Positions 33,958-43,951 are shown, counted from the first letter of the stretch. The stretch is 64,000 nt of DNA from Chelatococcus asaccharovorans (GCF_003201475.1 NZ_QJJK01000001.1:198501-262500), one strand, 5' to 3'. Notes: generated by a model from the letters alone, not told the origin. Numbers and translations: made by a program.

Positions 33958-35471
33958 GCTGCCGTCTCCCTGATCGAGATCCAGGTGGTCTTGAGATCGA
34001 GATATTTCTCGAAGGCGTGCAGCGAGAGGTCACGCCCGTTGCCGGATTGCTTCACCCCGCCGAACGGCGTCCGCAGGTCCACGTGGTCCACCGCGTTCAC
34101 GCTCACGCTGCCCACGTGGAGCGCACGGGACATGCGCACCGCCCGGTCGAGGTCGCGCGTCCAGATCGAGGCGCCGAGGCCGTAGATGGAGGCGTTCGCC
34201 AGCCCAACCACATCAGCCTCATTGCGGAATGAGATCACGGACAGGACGGGGCCGAATATCTCCTCGGTGGCGATCACCGCGCGCGGATCGACATGCGTGA
34301 AAATGGTCGGCGCGATGAAGCTGCCGCCGGTCTCCGCCAGCACCCGGCTGCCCCCGCACAACAGGTCGGCCTCGGCCTTGCCCGTTTCGATATAGGAGAG
34401 CACACGCCCCGTCTGCTCCTCGCTGACCATGGCGCCCATGCCGGAGGCGAGGTCGAGCGGATTGCCCGGCGCGTAGGCCTGCGCCGCGTCAAGCAGCAGC
34501 GCGGTGAAATCGGCCTGGATGTCCTCATGGACGAACAGGCGCGAGGTGGCCGAGCAGACCTCGCCCTGATTGAAGAAGATGCCGGCCGCGGCAGCCTCAG
34601 CCGCAGCCTTGAGGTCACCGGCATCGGGACAGACGATGAAGGCGCTCTTGCCGCCGCATTCCAGCCAGACCCGCTTCATGTTGGAGCGGCCGGCATAACC
34701 GAGAAACAGTTTGCCGACCTCGGTCGACCCCGTGAATCCTACGCAATCGACGTCCGGATGCAAGCCGATCGGTCCGCCCGCGTCAGGGCCGAAGCCTGGC
34801 AGGACATTGAAAACGCCGGGTGGGATGCCGGCTTCGGCGGCAAGTCCCGCGAGATGCAGGGCGGTGAGTGGTGATTGCTCCGCCGGTTTCAGGAGGACAC
34901 TGTTGCCCGCCGCCAGCGCCGGCGCGCATTTCCAGGCCGCCATCTTGAGCGGGAAGTTCCACGGCACGACGGCGCCGACAACGCCGACCGGCTCGCGCGT
35001 GATCATTGCCAATGCGCCCGGTCCCACCGGTACGGCCTCGTCCAGAAGCTTGTCGCAAGCCTCGCCGAAGAAGCGGAACACGTCGGCGGAGCCGGGAATG
35101 TCGAGCGTGGCAGAATCGCGGATCAGCTTGCCGGTGTCCAGGGTTTCGAGGATCGCCAGCGTGTCGCGGTGCTCCTCGATGAGATCGGCGAGCCGGATCA
35201 GCGCCCGCCGGCGAACCGCCGGATCGCAGCGGGACCAGTCTCCGGCATCGAAGCTGCGGCGGGCGGCGGCCACGGCACGGTCCACGTCCGCAGCGCTGCA
35301 GGAGGCGACGCGGCCGAGCACCGCACCGGTGGCCGGATTGATGCAGTCGAACGTCGCCCCGTCGGAAGCCTCCGTGTAACTGCCGTCGATGAAGGCGCGG
35401 GTCTCGATCCGCACCGCGCGGGCGGCATCCGCCCAATCGGGGTGATGCCGGGGTGAGGGCTGGCAAGTCAT
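33954..35471 (-). CDS. NAD(P)-dependent aldehyde dehydrogenase, PuuC-like
   Basis: 505 residues from ATG 35471, chosen for GGAGAG 5 bases upstream; ATG 35498 overlaps the previous stop and is the alternative. Motifs: VVPWNFPLKM (169-178), catalytic Glu271 in L-E-C-G-G-K and Cys306 in FFNQGEVCSA. The L-E-C-G-G-K-S and G-I-F-F-N-Q-G-E-V-C-S-A forms are those of gamma-glutamyl-aminobutyraldehyde dehydrogenase (PuuC) and related aminoaldehyde enzymes. It would oxidise the aldehyde left by the amine oxidoreductase encoded just upstream. Confidence 0.92.
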   Translation of the reverse strand: MTCQPSPRHHPDWADAARAVRIETRAFIDGSYTEASDGATFDCINPATGAVLGRVASCSAADVDRAVAAARRSFDAGDWSRCDPAVRRRALIRLADLIEEHRDTLAILETLDTGKLIRDSATLDIPGSADVFRFFGEACDKLLDEAVPVGPGALAMITREPVGVVGAVVPWNFPLKMAAWKCAPALAAGNSVLLKPAEQSPLTALHLAGLAAEAGIPPGVFNVLPGFGPDAGGPIGLHPDVDCVGFTGSTEVGKLFLGYAGRSNMKRVWLECGGKSAFIVCPDAGDLKAAAEAAAAGIFFNQGEVCSATSRLFVHEDIQADFTALLLDAAQAYAPGNPLDLASGMGAMVSEEQTGRVLSYIETGKAEADLLCGGSRVLAETGGSFIAPTIFTHVDPRAVIATEEIFGPVLSVISFRNEADVVGLANASIYGLGASIWTRDLDRAVRMSRALHVGSVSVNAVDHVDLRTPFGGVKQSGNGRDLSLHAFEKYLDLKTTWISIRETAA

Positions 35472-35494
35472 GGTCTCTCCGTACGATCTGTCGT

Positions 35495-36814
35495 TCATAG
35501 GCCGGCCTGCCTGCGATCGAGCCAATCCATGAAGCCGAAGGCGCCCGCCGCAACCGGCACATACCAGGGCCGTCCGGCCAAGTTGGGGAGCCAGCCGAAC
35601 GGCAGGCGTTCGAACACCGTTGGGGTGGTGCGCGTGCCGAGCATCCGTTCCACGGCCAGATGACCGAGCCAGGGCATGATACCCACGCCGCTTCCGTTGC
35701 AGCCGACCGCGAACCAGCATCCGCCACGCTGGCCGATGTGCTGGAGATGACTGCGCGTCATGGCGACCGCCCCGGTCCAGGCGTGGCTGATCCTGACCTC
35801 GGCAAGGCTCGGGAATACGCGTGTGAGAAACCGATGCAAGAGAGGGGCCGCCCGCTCGGGACTGCCGGGGACGAGGCCCGGACGCGCCCCGAACAGGATG
35901 CGCTCCCCGTCCGGCGAAGGGCGGAAGTACCAGAGATTGCGCTTGCTGTCGGAATACATCCGGCGCGCCGGCATCAGCGCGTCCACCGCTTCGCGCCCGA
36001 TCGCCTCCGTCGCGATCATGTAGGAGCCGACGGGTGCCAGGCGCCGCCGTACGGAAGCCATCGCATCGTCGGTATAGGCATTGGTGGCGAACAGCACATG
36101 GCGGGCCCGGACATCGCCTGCGCTCGTACGCACCAAAAACCTGTCGCCGTCCCGGCGGGCGGCGCGAACCTTCGTGTGCGATCGCAGGATGGCACCGCGC
36201 TGCTGAAGATCCTGGGCGAGCGCCACGGCAAATTTCGAGGGATGCAGACCGCCGAACGCCTCGACCAGGAGACCGCCATGATAGTGGCGCGTGTCGATCT
36301 CCTGACGGACGTCGTCGGGGCCGAGCACGCGGGCGCTCACGCCGGCCAACTCCGACATGATGCGGGCATGACCGGCGAAGCGGGCGAGGTCCTTCGGCAC
36401 CGCCGCAAGGAACAGACGGCCCGACCGCTGCAGCACCTCGCCCAGCGAGCCTGAACCCGCAAGGCGCTGCACGTAGTCAAAGGCTTCGGCATGAGCCGCC
36501 GTGAGCGCGCCGAGCAGCTCCGCACCCAGCTGGTCCGCCGTACCATTGATGAGGAATTTCTGACCGCCCGAAAGCATGGCTCCGCTGCGGGAACTCGCGC
36601 CGCCGGAGATTGGCCCGGCGTCGAGCACCACCGGTGTCACACCGAGCTCCAGCGCCCGACGCGCCGCCCCCAGTCCACAAAATCCGGCGCCGACAATCAC
36701 AAGATCGGCTTCCTCCGGCAGATCCGGCGTGCAGATCAGCGGTGCGGCCGCATCCCACCAATAGGGAGACGCTTTGAAATCACCGGCAAAAATGTCGCCG
36801 CTCGTGTCAACCAC
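35495..36814 (-). CDS. FAD-dependent amine oxidoreductase (DAO family, PuuB-like)
   Basis: 439 residues from a GTG start at 36814 with GGAG 8 bases upstream. FAD-binding GAGFCGLGAA lies in VIVGAGFCGLGAA near residue 40, then VLDAGPISGGASSRSGAM, the DAO-family second block. The C-terminal SHAWTGAVAMTRSHLQHIG and GCNGSGVGIMPWLG resemble gamma-glutamylputrescine oxidoreductases. Such enzymes oxidise primary or secondary amines to an imine, which hydrolyses to an aldehyde plus ammonia or amine. It is the first gene of the eight-gene operon. Confidence 0.9.
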   Translation of the reverse strand: MVDTSGDIFAGDFKASPYWWDAAAPLICTPDLPEEADLVIVGAGFCGLGAARRALELGVTPVVLDAGPISGGASSRSGAMLSGGQKFLINGTADQLGAELLGALTAAHAEAFDYVQRLAGSGSLGEVLQRSGRLFLAAVPKDLARFAGHARIMSELAGVSARVLGPDDVRQEIDTRHYHGGLLVEAFGGLHPSKFAVALAQDLQQRGAILRSHTKVRAARRDGDRFLVRTSAGDVRARHVLFATNAYTDDAMASVRRRLAPVGSYMIATEAIGREAVDALMPARRMYSDSKRNLWYFRPSPDGERILFGARPGLVPGSPERAAPLLHRFLTRVFPSLAEVRISHAWTGAVAMTRSHLQHIGQRGGCWFAVGCNGSGVGIMPWLGHLAVERMLGTRTTPTVFERLPFGWLPNLAGRPWYVPVAAGAFGFMDWLDRRQAGL

Positions 36815-36863
36815 CAGGCACGCTCCGCTCTGAGAATGCCGCTAGCAAACAGCTCAAAGATAA

Positions 36864-36877
36864 TATTGTCAACAATA
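36864..36877. promoter_or_regulatory. Candidate operator of the GntR-GNAT regulator
   Basis: TATTGT-CA-ACAATA, a perfect 6-bp inverted repeat with a 2-bp centre, sits in the 121-bp gap between the divergent regulator and the operon, 50 bases before the oxidoreductase start. The T-T-G-T/A-C-A-A form suits FCD-type GntR proteins. Confidence 0.6.
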
Positions 36878-36935
36878 AATTTTCTTGAAAAACGACCCTC
36901 GGCCTCTATGGTCACAGCGGCCCCAAGGAGGCATG

Positions 36936-38129
36936 ATGGACAGCATTACCGATGCGGAGAGCGCTTCGCCCGTGAAACGCCGGACACTGGTCGAGACCGT
37001 GGCCGAGGAAATTTCCCACATCATCCTCAATGGCGAGCTGCGTCCCGGCGACAAGCTCCGTGAGGCAGAGATCGCGGAGCGCCTCGGCGTCAGCCGAGGA
37101 CCGGTGCGCGAGGCTTCACGTCGGCTCCAGGAGGCCGGACTGCTGACGGGACACCCGTTCCGCGGCTCTTTCGTGCGCAAGCTGAGCCAGCGGGAAGTTG
37201 CCGACATCTACACGTTGCGGGCAGTGCTCGAATGCACGGCGGCCGAGGAGGCGGTTCGGGTGATCGAGGCCGGTGACCTTGCCGCCATCGAATCTGCGCT
37301 CCGTGAAACCGAAACCGCCGCCTTGGCCAATGCGCCGGGGCGGATGATCGAAGCGGACGTCGCCTTTCACGCCGCCTTGTGCCGGTCCGGACACAACGAG
37401 CGCATCACGGAGACGTTCACGCGGCTCGCGACCGAGTTGCGCCTGGTCCATCTCATGATCCACCCTGATCCGGAGCAACTCCGCGCCGCCGCGCGCGGCC
37501 ATGCCGCCATCGTCGATGCGGTTCGCGCGCGCAGCACCGAACGGCTGCTGGCCGCCCTGAAGGCCCATATCCTGGACGAGCGTGACATCGTCCTGCAGTA
37601 TCTCGGGCCTCACGGCGACAGCCTGCCCAAGACGGCGGCGCTCGATGCAAAAAGTGAGGCGAGCCCCTCGAAGTTCACAGGCAAGGTGACCGTTCGGCCC
37701 CATGTGCGCGCCGACTTTCCTCTCCTGGCGCGGATGAACCGGGAACTGGCTGACGACGAAGGCCACCGCAACCCGATGACGATCGCGCAGATGGAGGAGC
37801 GCTTCAGCCGTTTCGTGGATAAGGAGGGCTGGAGCGTCGATCTCTTTCTCATTGGCAGCGAGGTGGTCGGCTATGCGACCCACCGGCGCGAGCCTGAACC
37901 CTCAGATCCCGAGGGGGAGCGGGTGTTTCTGCGCCAGTTCTACATTGTGCGGCACTACCGGCGCGACGGGCTGGGGCAGGCCGCGTTCGACGCGTTGATC
38001 GCCGCGCGCTTTCGTCCGGGAGACCGCATTATCCTTGAGGCGATCGAGAACAATCCCGGTGGCCGGGTTTTCTGGCTGCGCGTCGGCTTCACGCCTTACA
38101 GCGCGATCCTCGAGCATTTCGTCAAATAG
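36936..38129 (+). CDS. GntR (FCD) regulator with fused C-terminal GNAT domain
   Basis: 397 residues from ATG 36936, 5 bases after AAGGAGG (ATG 36933 is only 2 bases away from it). Domain order: GntR winged helix (about 15-85; LREAEIAERLGVSRGPVREA), FCD ligand domain (about 85-230, with ADVAFHAALCRSGHN), a short linker, then a GNAT domain (about 250-397) with VFLRQFYIVRHYRRDGLGQAAF and NPGGRVFWLRVGFTPY. The GNAT part is a paralogue of the stand-alone GNAT of the divergent operon and keeps the acetyl-CoA loop R-R-D-G-L-G. It likely represses the operon; the GNAT may sense or acetylate the inducer. Confidence 0.9.
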   Translation: MDSITDAESASPVKRRTLVETVAEEISHIILNGELRPGDKLREAEIAERLGVSRGPVREASRRLQEAGLLTGHPFRGSFVRKLSQREVADIYTLRAVLECTAAEEAVRVIEAGDLAAIESALRETETAALANAPGRMIEADVAFHAALCRSGHNERITETFTRLATELRLVHLMIHPDPEQLRAAARGHAAIVDAVRARSTERLLAALKAHILDERDIVLQYLGPHGDSLPKTAALDAKSEASPSKFTGKVTVRPHVRADFPLLARMNRELADDEGHRNPMTIAQMEERFSRFVDKEGWSVDLFLIGSEVVGYATHRREPEPSDPEGERVFLRQFYIVRHYRRDGLGQAAFDALIAARFRPGDRIILEAIENNPGGRVFWLRVGFTPYSAILEHFVK

Positions 38130-38181
38130 CTGCAGGCAGCACGGACACAGATGAATTCCTCGGCGGGGCATCCCGCCGCCA

Positions 38182-38213
38182 TTCCGGCGCCGCGCATGAG
38201 CGGGGCGCCGGAA
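38182..38213. terminator. Strong hairpin between convergent genes
   Basis: TTCCGGCGCC (38182-38191) pairs perfectly with GGCGCCGGAA (38204-38213). It stands between the regulator gene and the thiolase gene, which converge here. No T-run follows on either side, so termination is plausible but not proven. Confidence 0.4.
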
Positions 38214-38310
38214 CGCCATCAAAAAGCGGGCGACCAGCAACGGGCTGCCGGTCGGCCAAAGAGCCGGGGTGCGAAGCGACCGGCAGCGTCTGGCAAGGCG
38301 GGGCCGAGCC

Positions 38311-38375
38311 TAGAGCAAGTCCGTCTGTTGCGGACTTGGCGCCGCTCGAAAATTGACGGGCAAATTCACCGCCCC
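38311..38375. repeat. Dispersed hairpin repeat, copy B (reverse orientation, degraded)
   Basis: AGAGCAAGTCCG ... GCGGACTTGG (38312-38339) followed by GAAAATTGACGGGCAAATTCACCG, which is the reverse of the AATTTGCTCGTC and AATTTTT blocks in the other copies. The second arm has lost its last bases compared with copies A and C. Confidence 0.75.
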
Positions 38376-38391
38376 CTTCAGTCGCAAGTCC

Positions 38392-39600
<1,209 letters not shown>

Positions 39601-39649
39601 TGTCCATCCCCTGCTAGATCGTGGTCTCAGAAACTGCCCGGAACGGGCC

Positions 39650-40468
39650 TCATTCCATATTCATCGCTTTGCGGATGGCGTGTGCCGAGGCCATGAGCCG
39701 CGGCCCCACCCGGTCGATCAGATCGTCCCGCGAGAGCAGGGCCGCCGGTCCGCAGCAGTTGAGCGCGAAGGTCAGCGAGCCGCCGCTACCGAGGACGAGC
39801 GGCACGCCGACCGCATTGATCTCCGGCCGCCAGTCGCCGATCAGAAGCACGAAGCCGCGCGCGGTGTAACCGGCGAGCGTCTCCTCGATGCCCTGCCGGA
39901 TCTCCGCCCAATTGTCGCGGTGGCTCATCGCTTCCATGAGTTGCACACGCTCCGCCAGATCAAGCCCGGCGAGGAAAGCGCGCCCCATCGCCGAACGCGC
40001 GAGGCTGATATGGGATCCGACCTCGATGCCCATATGCAGGGGGCTCGCGCCGCGGCAATGCTCGATATAGACCATCGACGTGCCGTCCCGCGCGCCAAGC
40101 GCGACGGACACACCGGTCTCGTCGGCGAGCGCCTGCATGTGAGGGCGCGCCACATCCCGCACGCCGAGGCTGCCCAGCGCGGTGAAGCCCAGCGCCAGCG
40201 CCCGGATCGAGAGCGTATATTTCGCCGTCACAGGTGCATAGGCGAGAAAGCCGAGGCTGCTCAAGGTGTAGGTCAGGCGGGACACGGTCGCCTTCGGCAG
40301 GCCCGTGCGCTGCGCGAGCTCCTGATTGCCGAGGGGCGGATCCCCGCGGCGGAAGGCGCGCAGCACATCAAGGCCGCGGGCGAGCGCGGTCACGAACTGC
40401 GCGTCGCGACTGCCCTCGCTGTCGGCTTCGGGCGCAGCCAGCGCGATTTCCCGCCGGCGCATCGTCAA
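39650..40468 (-). CDS. IclR-family transcriptional regulator
   Basis: 272 residues; the start overlaps the dehydrogenase stop by 4 bases (ATGA). The winged helix is at about 22-80 (TALARGLDVLRAFRRGDPPL, then AQRTGLPKATVSRLTYTLSSLGFL), then an IclR effector domain (VARPHMQALADETGVSVALG, then GVPLVLGSGG). It sits inside the operon it probably controls, so regulation would be autogenous. Two matching 15-bp sites lie before the first gene of the operon. Confidence 0.92.
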   Translation of the reverse strand: MTMRRREIALAAPEADSEGSRDAQFVTALARGLDVLRAFRRGDPPLGNQELAQRTGLPKATVSRLTYTLSSLGFLAYAPVTAKYTLSIRALALGFTALGSLGVRDVARPHMQALADETGVSVALGARDGTSMVYIEHCRGASPLHMGIEVGSHISLARSAMGRAFLAGLDLAERVQLMEAMSHRDNWAEIRQGIEETLAGYTARGFVLLIGDWRPEINAVGVPLVLGSGGSLTFALNCCGPAALLSRDDLIDRVGPRLMASAHAIRKAMNME

Positions 40469-42015
40469 TCCCCCGCGTGGAGATCAAGCCCAAGCCGCGC
40501 CCGGCGCTTCAGCCAGGGGCTCGAGCGGTAGCGCGGATCGCCGTAGAAGTCGTGCATCGCCTCCAGAATCGCGAGTATGCGCGTGGGCCCGACAGCATTG
40601 CCGAGCTTGAGGGGCCCCTTGGGATAGCCGAGCCCGAGTTCCACCGCGCGGTCGATGTCCGCGGGCTGTGCCACCCGCTGCTGCGCCATATCGGCACCGA
40701 TATTGACGATCGCCGCGGCGATACGCTGGGCGACGAAGCCGGGGCTGTCGTTGATGACCGTGACCGCGTGGCCGCCGGCGGCGAGAATAGCATGCGCCGC
40801 CGTGACAACCTCCTGCGCGGTCGCCGGATTGCGCATCAGCGTACGCCGCTTTTCGAGGCCGAACAGGCAATCGACGGCCACCGCGCGGGCGGGGTCGACG
40901 CCTTCCGCAAGCGCTGCCGTGGTGCAATCCTCGCCGAGCGGCGTCAGCATGATCACCGCGCCGGCGGCGGGGCGCTCGCCTGTCTCGATGGTAACACCGG
41001 CAGCGCCGATCGCTTCTTTCAGCAAGGCCGCGGCGGCCGGGTGCCGCTGGCTGATCCAGACGGTTGCGCCATCCGGCACCGCGGGCGCAGCCGGCTCGGC
41101 CGGCCGTTCGATCTTGCCCTCGGGATAGGCATAGAACCCGCGGCCGGTCTTGCGGCCGAGCAAGCCGCCGGTCTGGCGCTGCGCCGTCATGACCACCGGG
41201 CGGTAGCGCGGCTCCTCGTAATACTGGCGATAGATCGCCTCCATCGCCGGATGGGACACGTCGAGCCCCGTCAGGTCGAGCAATTCGAAGGGCCCCATGC
41301 GGAAACCGACGGTCTCGGTCATGATCCGGTCGATATCGGCGAAACCGGCGATGCCTTCCTGCACGATACGCAGCGCCTCTGTCGTGTAGCCGCGTCCGGC
41401 GTGGTTGACGATGAAGCCCGGCGTATCGCTGGCGCGCACGGCGAAATGGCCCATGCGCTGCCCGATGGCCAGCAGCGTCTCGACGACACCTTCGTCTGTG
41501 AGAACACCGCCGATGACCTCGACGATCTTCATCAGCGGCGCGGGATTGAAGAAGTGGAAACCCGCCACGCGGCCGGGCAGGCGCGCTGCCGCGGCAAAGG
41601 CCGTCACGGAGAGCGAGGAGGTGTTGGTGGCGATGATGCAATCGTCGCGGACCACCGCCTCCAGATCCCGGAGGAGCGCGGTCTTGATGTCGATGCGCTC
41701 GGCCACCGCCTCGATCACGAGATCGCAAGGCGCAAAGGCCGCATAACCGGCCTCAGGTCCGGCATCCGTCGGCCGGATGCGCGCGATGGCGGCCTCCGCC
41801 TCGGCGGGCGTGAGCTGGCCCTTCTCCACCTTGCGGCGGATCAGCCCCGCGCAGACATCGCGCGCCTCCTCGCCCGCGCCCTTGCGCGCATCGGCGAGCA
41901 ATACGGTGATGCCGGCCTCGGCGGCCACCTGGGCGATGCCGCGGCCCATGACGCCGGCGCCGACGATACCGATCGTGAGGCTTGGAGATTGTGGGTCGAT
42001 GGCCATCTCATTCAC
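40465..42015 (-). CDS. paaH: 3-hydroxyacyl-CoA dehydrogenase, PaaH type
   Basis: 516 residues if it starts at the GTG at 42015 overlapping the hydratase stop; ATG 42006 is the alternative. Rossmann motif GVAG/GVMG lies in IGIVGAGVMGRGIAQVAAEAG, then IATNTSSLSVTAFA, AGFHFFNPAPLMKIVEVI (catalytic His) and a C-terminal 3HCDH domain repeated near the end (VINDSPGFVAQRIAAAIVN). Two C-terminal domains in about 510 residues is the PaaH/PaaC pattern, 3-hydroxyadipyl-CoA dehydrogenase. The linker holds a degenerate Rossmann-like segment. Confidence 0.88.
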   Translation of the reverse strand: MNEMAIDPQSPSLTIGIVGAGVMGRGIAQVAAEAGITVLLADARKGAGEEARDVCAGLIRRKVEKGQLTPAEAEAAIARIRPTDAGPEAGYAAFAPCDLVIEAVAERIDIKTALLRDLEAVVRDDCIIATNTSSLSVTAFAAAARLPGRVAGFHFFNPAPLMKIVEVIGGVLTDEGVVETLLAIGQRMGHFAVRASDTPGFIVNHAGRGYTTEALRIVQEGIAGFADIDRIMTETVGFRMGPFELLDLTGLDVSHPAMEAIYRQYYEEPRYRPVVMTAQRQTGGLLGRKTGRGFYAYPEGKIERPAEPAAPAVPDGATVWISQRHPAAAALLKEAIGAAGVTIETGERPAAGAVIMLTPLGEDCTTAALAEGVDPARAVAVDCLFGLEKRRTLMRNPATAQEVVTAAHAILAAGGHAVTVINDSPGFVAQRIAAAIVNIGADMAQQRVAQPADIDRAVELGLGYPKGPLKLGNAVGPTRILAILEAMHDFYGDPRYRSSPWLKRRARLGLDLHAGD

Positions 42016-42778
42016 CCTTGAAATCGGCGGGACGCTTTTCGAGGAAGGCCATCATGCCCTCCTTCTGGTCCTTGGTGTCGAACAGCTGCACGAAGGCGCG
42101 GCGTTCCAGGGCGAGTCCATCGGCGAGCGGCAGGTCCGCGCCCTCAAGAACCGCGCGCTTGATTTCCCGTGCCGCGATCGGCGGAAGGCCGGCGATCGCG
42201 GTGGCCAGCGCAAGCGCCCGAGGCAGCACCTCCGCGTCCGGCACGACCTCCGAGACCAGCCCCAGACCGTCCGCCTCGCGCGCCGAAATGAAGTCACCGG
42301 TCAGCAGCAGCTTCATCGCCTTGAACTTGCCGACCGCGCGCGGAAGGCGCTGCGTGCCGCCGGCACCCGGCATGATGCCGACCTTGATCTCCGGCTGGCC
42401 GAATTTGGCCCCCTCGCCCGCGACGATGATATCGGCATGCATGGCAAGCTCGCAGCCGCCGCCGAGGGCGAACCCGCAGACCGCGGCGATGACCGGCTTC
42501 CTGAAGGCGCGGATGGCCGCATAGGCCGCGGCCGCCGGGCTCGCCGCCATGTCCGCCGCGCTCATCACGGACATCGCCTTGATGTCGGCGCCTGCCGCAA
42601 AGACCTTCTCGCCGCCGGTGACGATGACACAGCGAATGTCCGGATCGGCATCGAGCGCAGCCAGATGGTCGACCAAAAGGGCGCGCACGGTGTCGTCGAT
42701 GGCATTGCGGACTTCCGGGCGGTTGAGCCGCAGCAAGCCGATGGATGCAGTGGGCCGTTCGAGAAGGACAGCAGACAT
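42008..42778 (-). CDS. Enoyl-CoA hydratase/isomerase, PaaF-like
   Basis: 256 residues from ATG 42778 (GGAA 7 bases upstream). The oxyanion motif AGADIKAM and the two glutamate positions of crotonase enzymes (CELAMHADI, then GQPEIKVGIMPGAGGTQRLPR) are intact, so true hydratase activity is expected. The neighbours suggest 2,3-dehydroadipyl-CoA or a related dicarboxylyl-CoA as substrate. First gene of the operon 42778-38392. Confidence 0.9.
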   Translation of the reverse strand: MSAVLLERPTASIGLLRLNRPEVRNAIDDTVRALLVDHLAALDADPDIRCVIVTGGEKVFAAGADIKAMSVMSAADMAASPAAAAYAAIRAFRKPVIAAVCGFALGGGCELAMHADIIVAGEGAKFGQPEIKVGIMPGAGGTQRLPRAVGKFKAMKLLLTGDFISAREADGLGLVSEVVPDAEVLPRALALATAIAGLPPIAAREIKRAVLEGADLPLADGLALERRAFVQLFDTKDQKEGMMAFLEKRPADFKGE

Positions 42779-42784
42779 GGCAAA

Positions 42785-42880
42785 TTCCATTATACGGAAT
42801 AAATTTCTGTTTCTTATTCTAGCGTTACAACGGCATCACGCTGAGATCAAGAATCCAGAAATTAATTCCATTTTACGGAA
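42785..42880. promoter_or_regulatory. Two copies of a 15-bp IclR-type operator
   Basis: TTCCATTATACGGAA (42785-42799) and TTCCATTTTACGGAA (42866-42880) differ at one base and are 81 bases apart. Each is an inverted repeat TTCC...GGAA. The first abuts the hydratase start codon region and would block transcription; IclR proteins often bind such paired sites. Confidence 0.75.
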
Positions 42881-43115
42881 TATCCCTTTGTTAAGGCGAC
42901 TCAGCCCCGCACGGTGATAGATTTGCGTCGAATCGGAGGCAAGCCGTCAATCTCGCGCGATTTTCTCTGCGCGCGGCGTGAAAACCACAGCGTCAGTATA
43001 CCGCTGAAGAAGCGGAAAGCGCATAAGAATTAACCGCTTAACCATCGGTTAAGGCCCGCTATTGTGCATCGGCTTGACTTCCACGGGCGTCGAGTTACTT
43101 TCCGCTCGCCATGCT

Positions 43116-43383
43116 TAGGGTCAGGACCCATTAATATGATGGAAATGGCGCCTGAAACGGCAAAGAGATGCCAGGAGAGACGCGAAGGTCGATGGGGTTC
43201 TATCGGCCGAGCGGCTCGACGCCGCAGGTCGCAGCCGTTTCGGCGTCCTTCGGATGTGGCCCATTTGACCGGCAACTGCGTCGCGGAGGTCTCGAAAGCC
43301 GAATGGCTTCCTTCGCCTCCGCTTCTTGTATCCGGCCAAATGGCCTCACACCATTTCAACCAGATTAATGGGTCCTGACCCTA
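43116..43383. mobile_element. MITE-like element with 20-bp perfect terminal inverted repeats
   Basis: The 20-mer TAGGGTCAGGACCCATTAAT at 43116-43135 is repeated in reverse complement at 43364-43383. The element is 268 bases, carries no transposase and holds only short frames. TA dinucleotides at both outer ends suit insertion at TA, as with IS630/Tc1-type or some IS5-family elements, so it is probably a non-autonomous derivative moved by such a transposase. GGGTCAGGACCC itself is partly palindromic. Confidence 0.85.
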
Positions 43384-43503
43384 GTTATCGTGTTGTCGAT
43401 TTCTCGGAGGTTTGCCCGCCATCGCTGGCGAGTGGGACAGGTGCGTAACGCGTCGTTTTTGACTGGATCAAGTCATCCAGCTTCTTGGAAACCGGTCGCG
43501 CCC

Positions 43504-43606
43504 AGAGCAAATTCGGCTTGGATCGGTTCAGCCGATGCTATCCAAGCCGGTGAATTTGCTCGTTTGTTTTGGAGTGGAGCAAGTCCGCAAAAGACGGACT
43601 TGCTCT
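43504..43606. repeat. Dispersed hairpin repeat, copy C (most complete)
   Basis: This copy shows the whole design. An outer inverted repeat pairs GAGCAAATTC (43505-43514) plus GGCTTGGA with TCCAAGCC plus GAATTTGCTC (43552-43561). After a short spacer comes the second hairpin, GAGCAAGTCCG with CGGACTTGCTC (43577-43605). Copies A and D retain the second hairpin and parts of the first. Confidence 0.85.
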
Positions 43607-43951
43607 AAGGGTTTGCAGCTTGTCATTGACAGAAAGTTCCTCATCCTCGGACGTGAGCCGCGGACAGAAGATCTTTGTCCAGCCCTGCCGCAGGCTTCTC
43701 TTTTCGTCTGAGCGACTTTTGGTCTGAGCGACTTGCGCAGTGGGCGGCTCGCTGATGACCGCTTCGGACAGTGACTATTCGGATCCCCATCGCGATGAAA
43801 GACGCGGCTCGCCGCCGCGCCGCGCTGTTGCTTGACGTCTTTGGAGCACGGCCTGTTCGAAAGGCGAACCATTCACCCTTCACAACCGGCAGCAGCACCG
43901 CGACAGGCGCGGCACTGCCGTAAGAACCTCCAGCATCCATGGAGGAACGGG

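Larger units (their letters stand above)
42881..43951. other. About 1.1 kb region without a protein gene
   Basis: Between the IclR operator and the PtsN-like gene. It contains the MITE-like element at 43116-43383 and hairpin repeat copy C at 43504-43606, which have their own entries. The remaining parts (42881-43115, 43384-43503 and 43607-43951) show no supported gene; short frames there lack motifs and ribosome sites. Confidence 0.5.
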
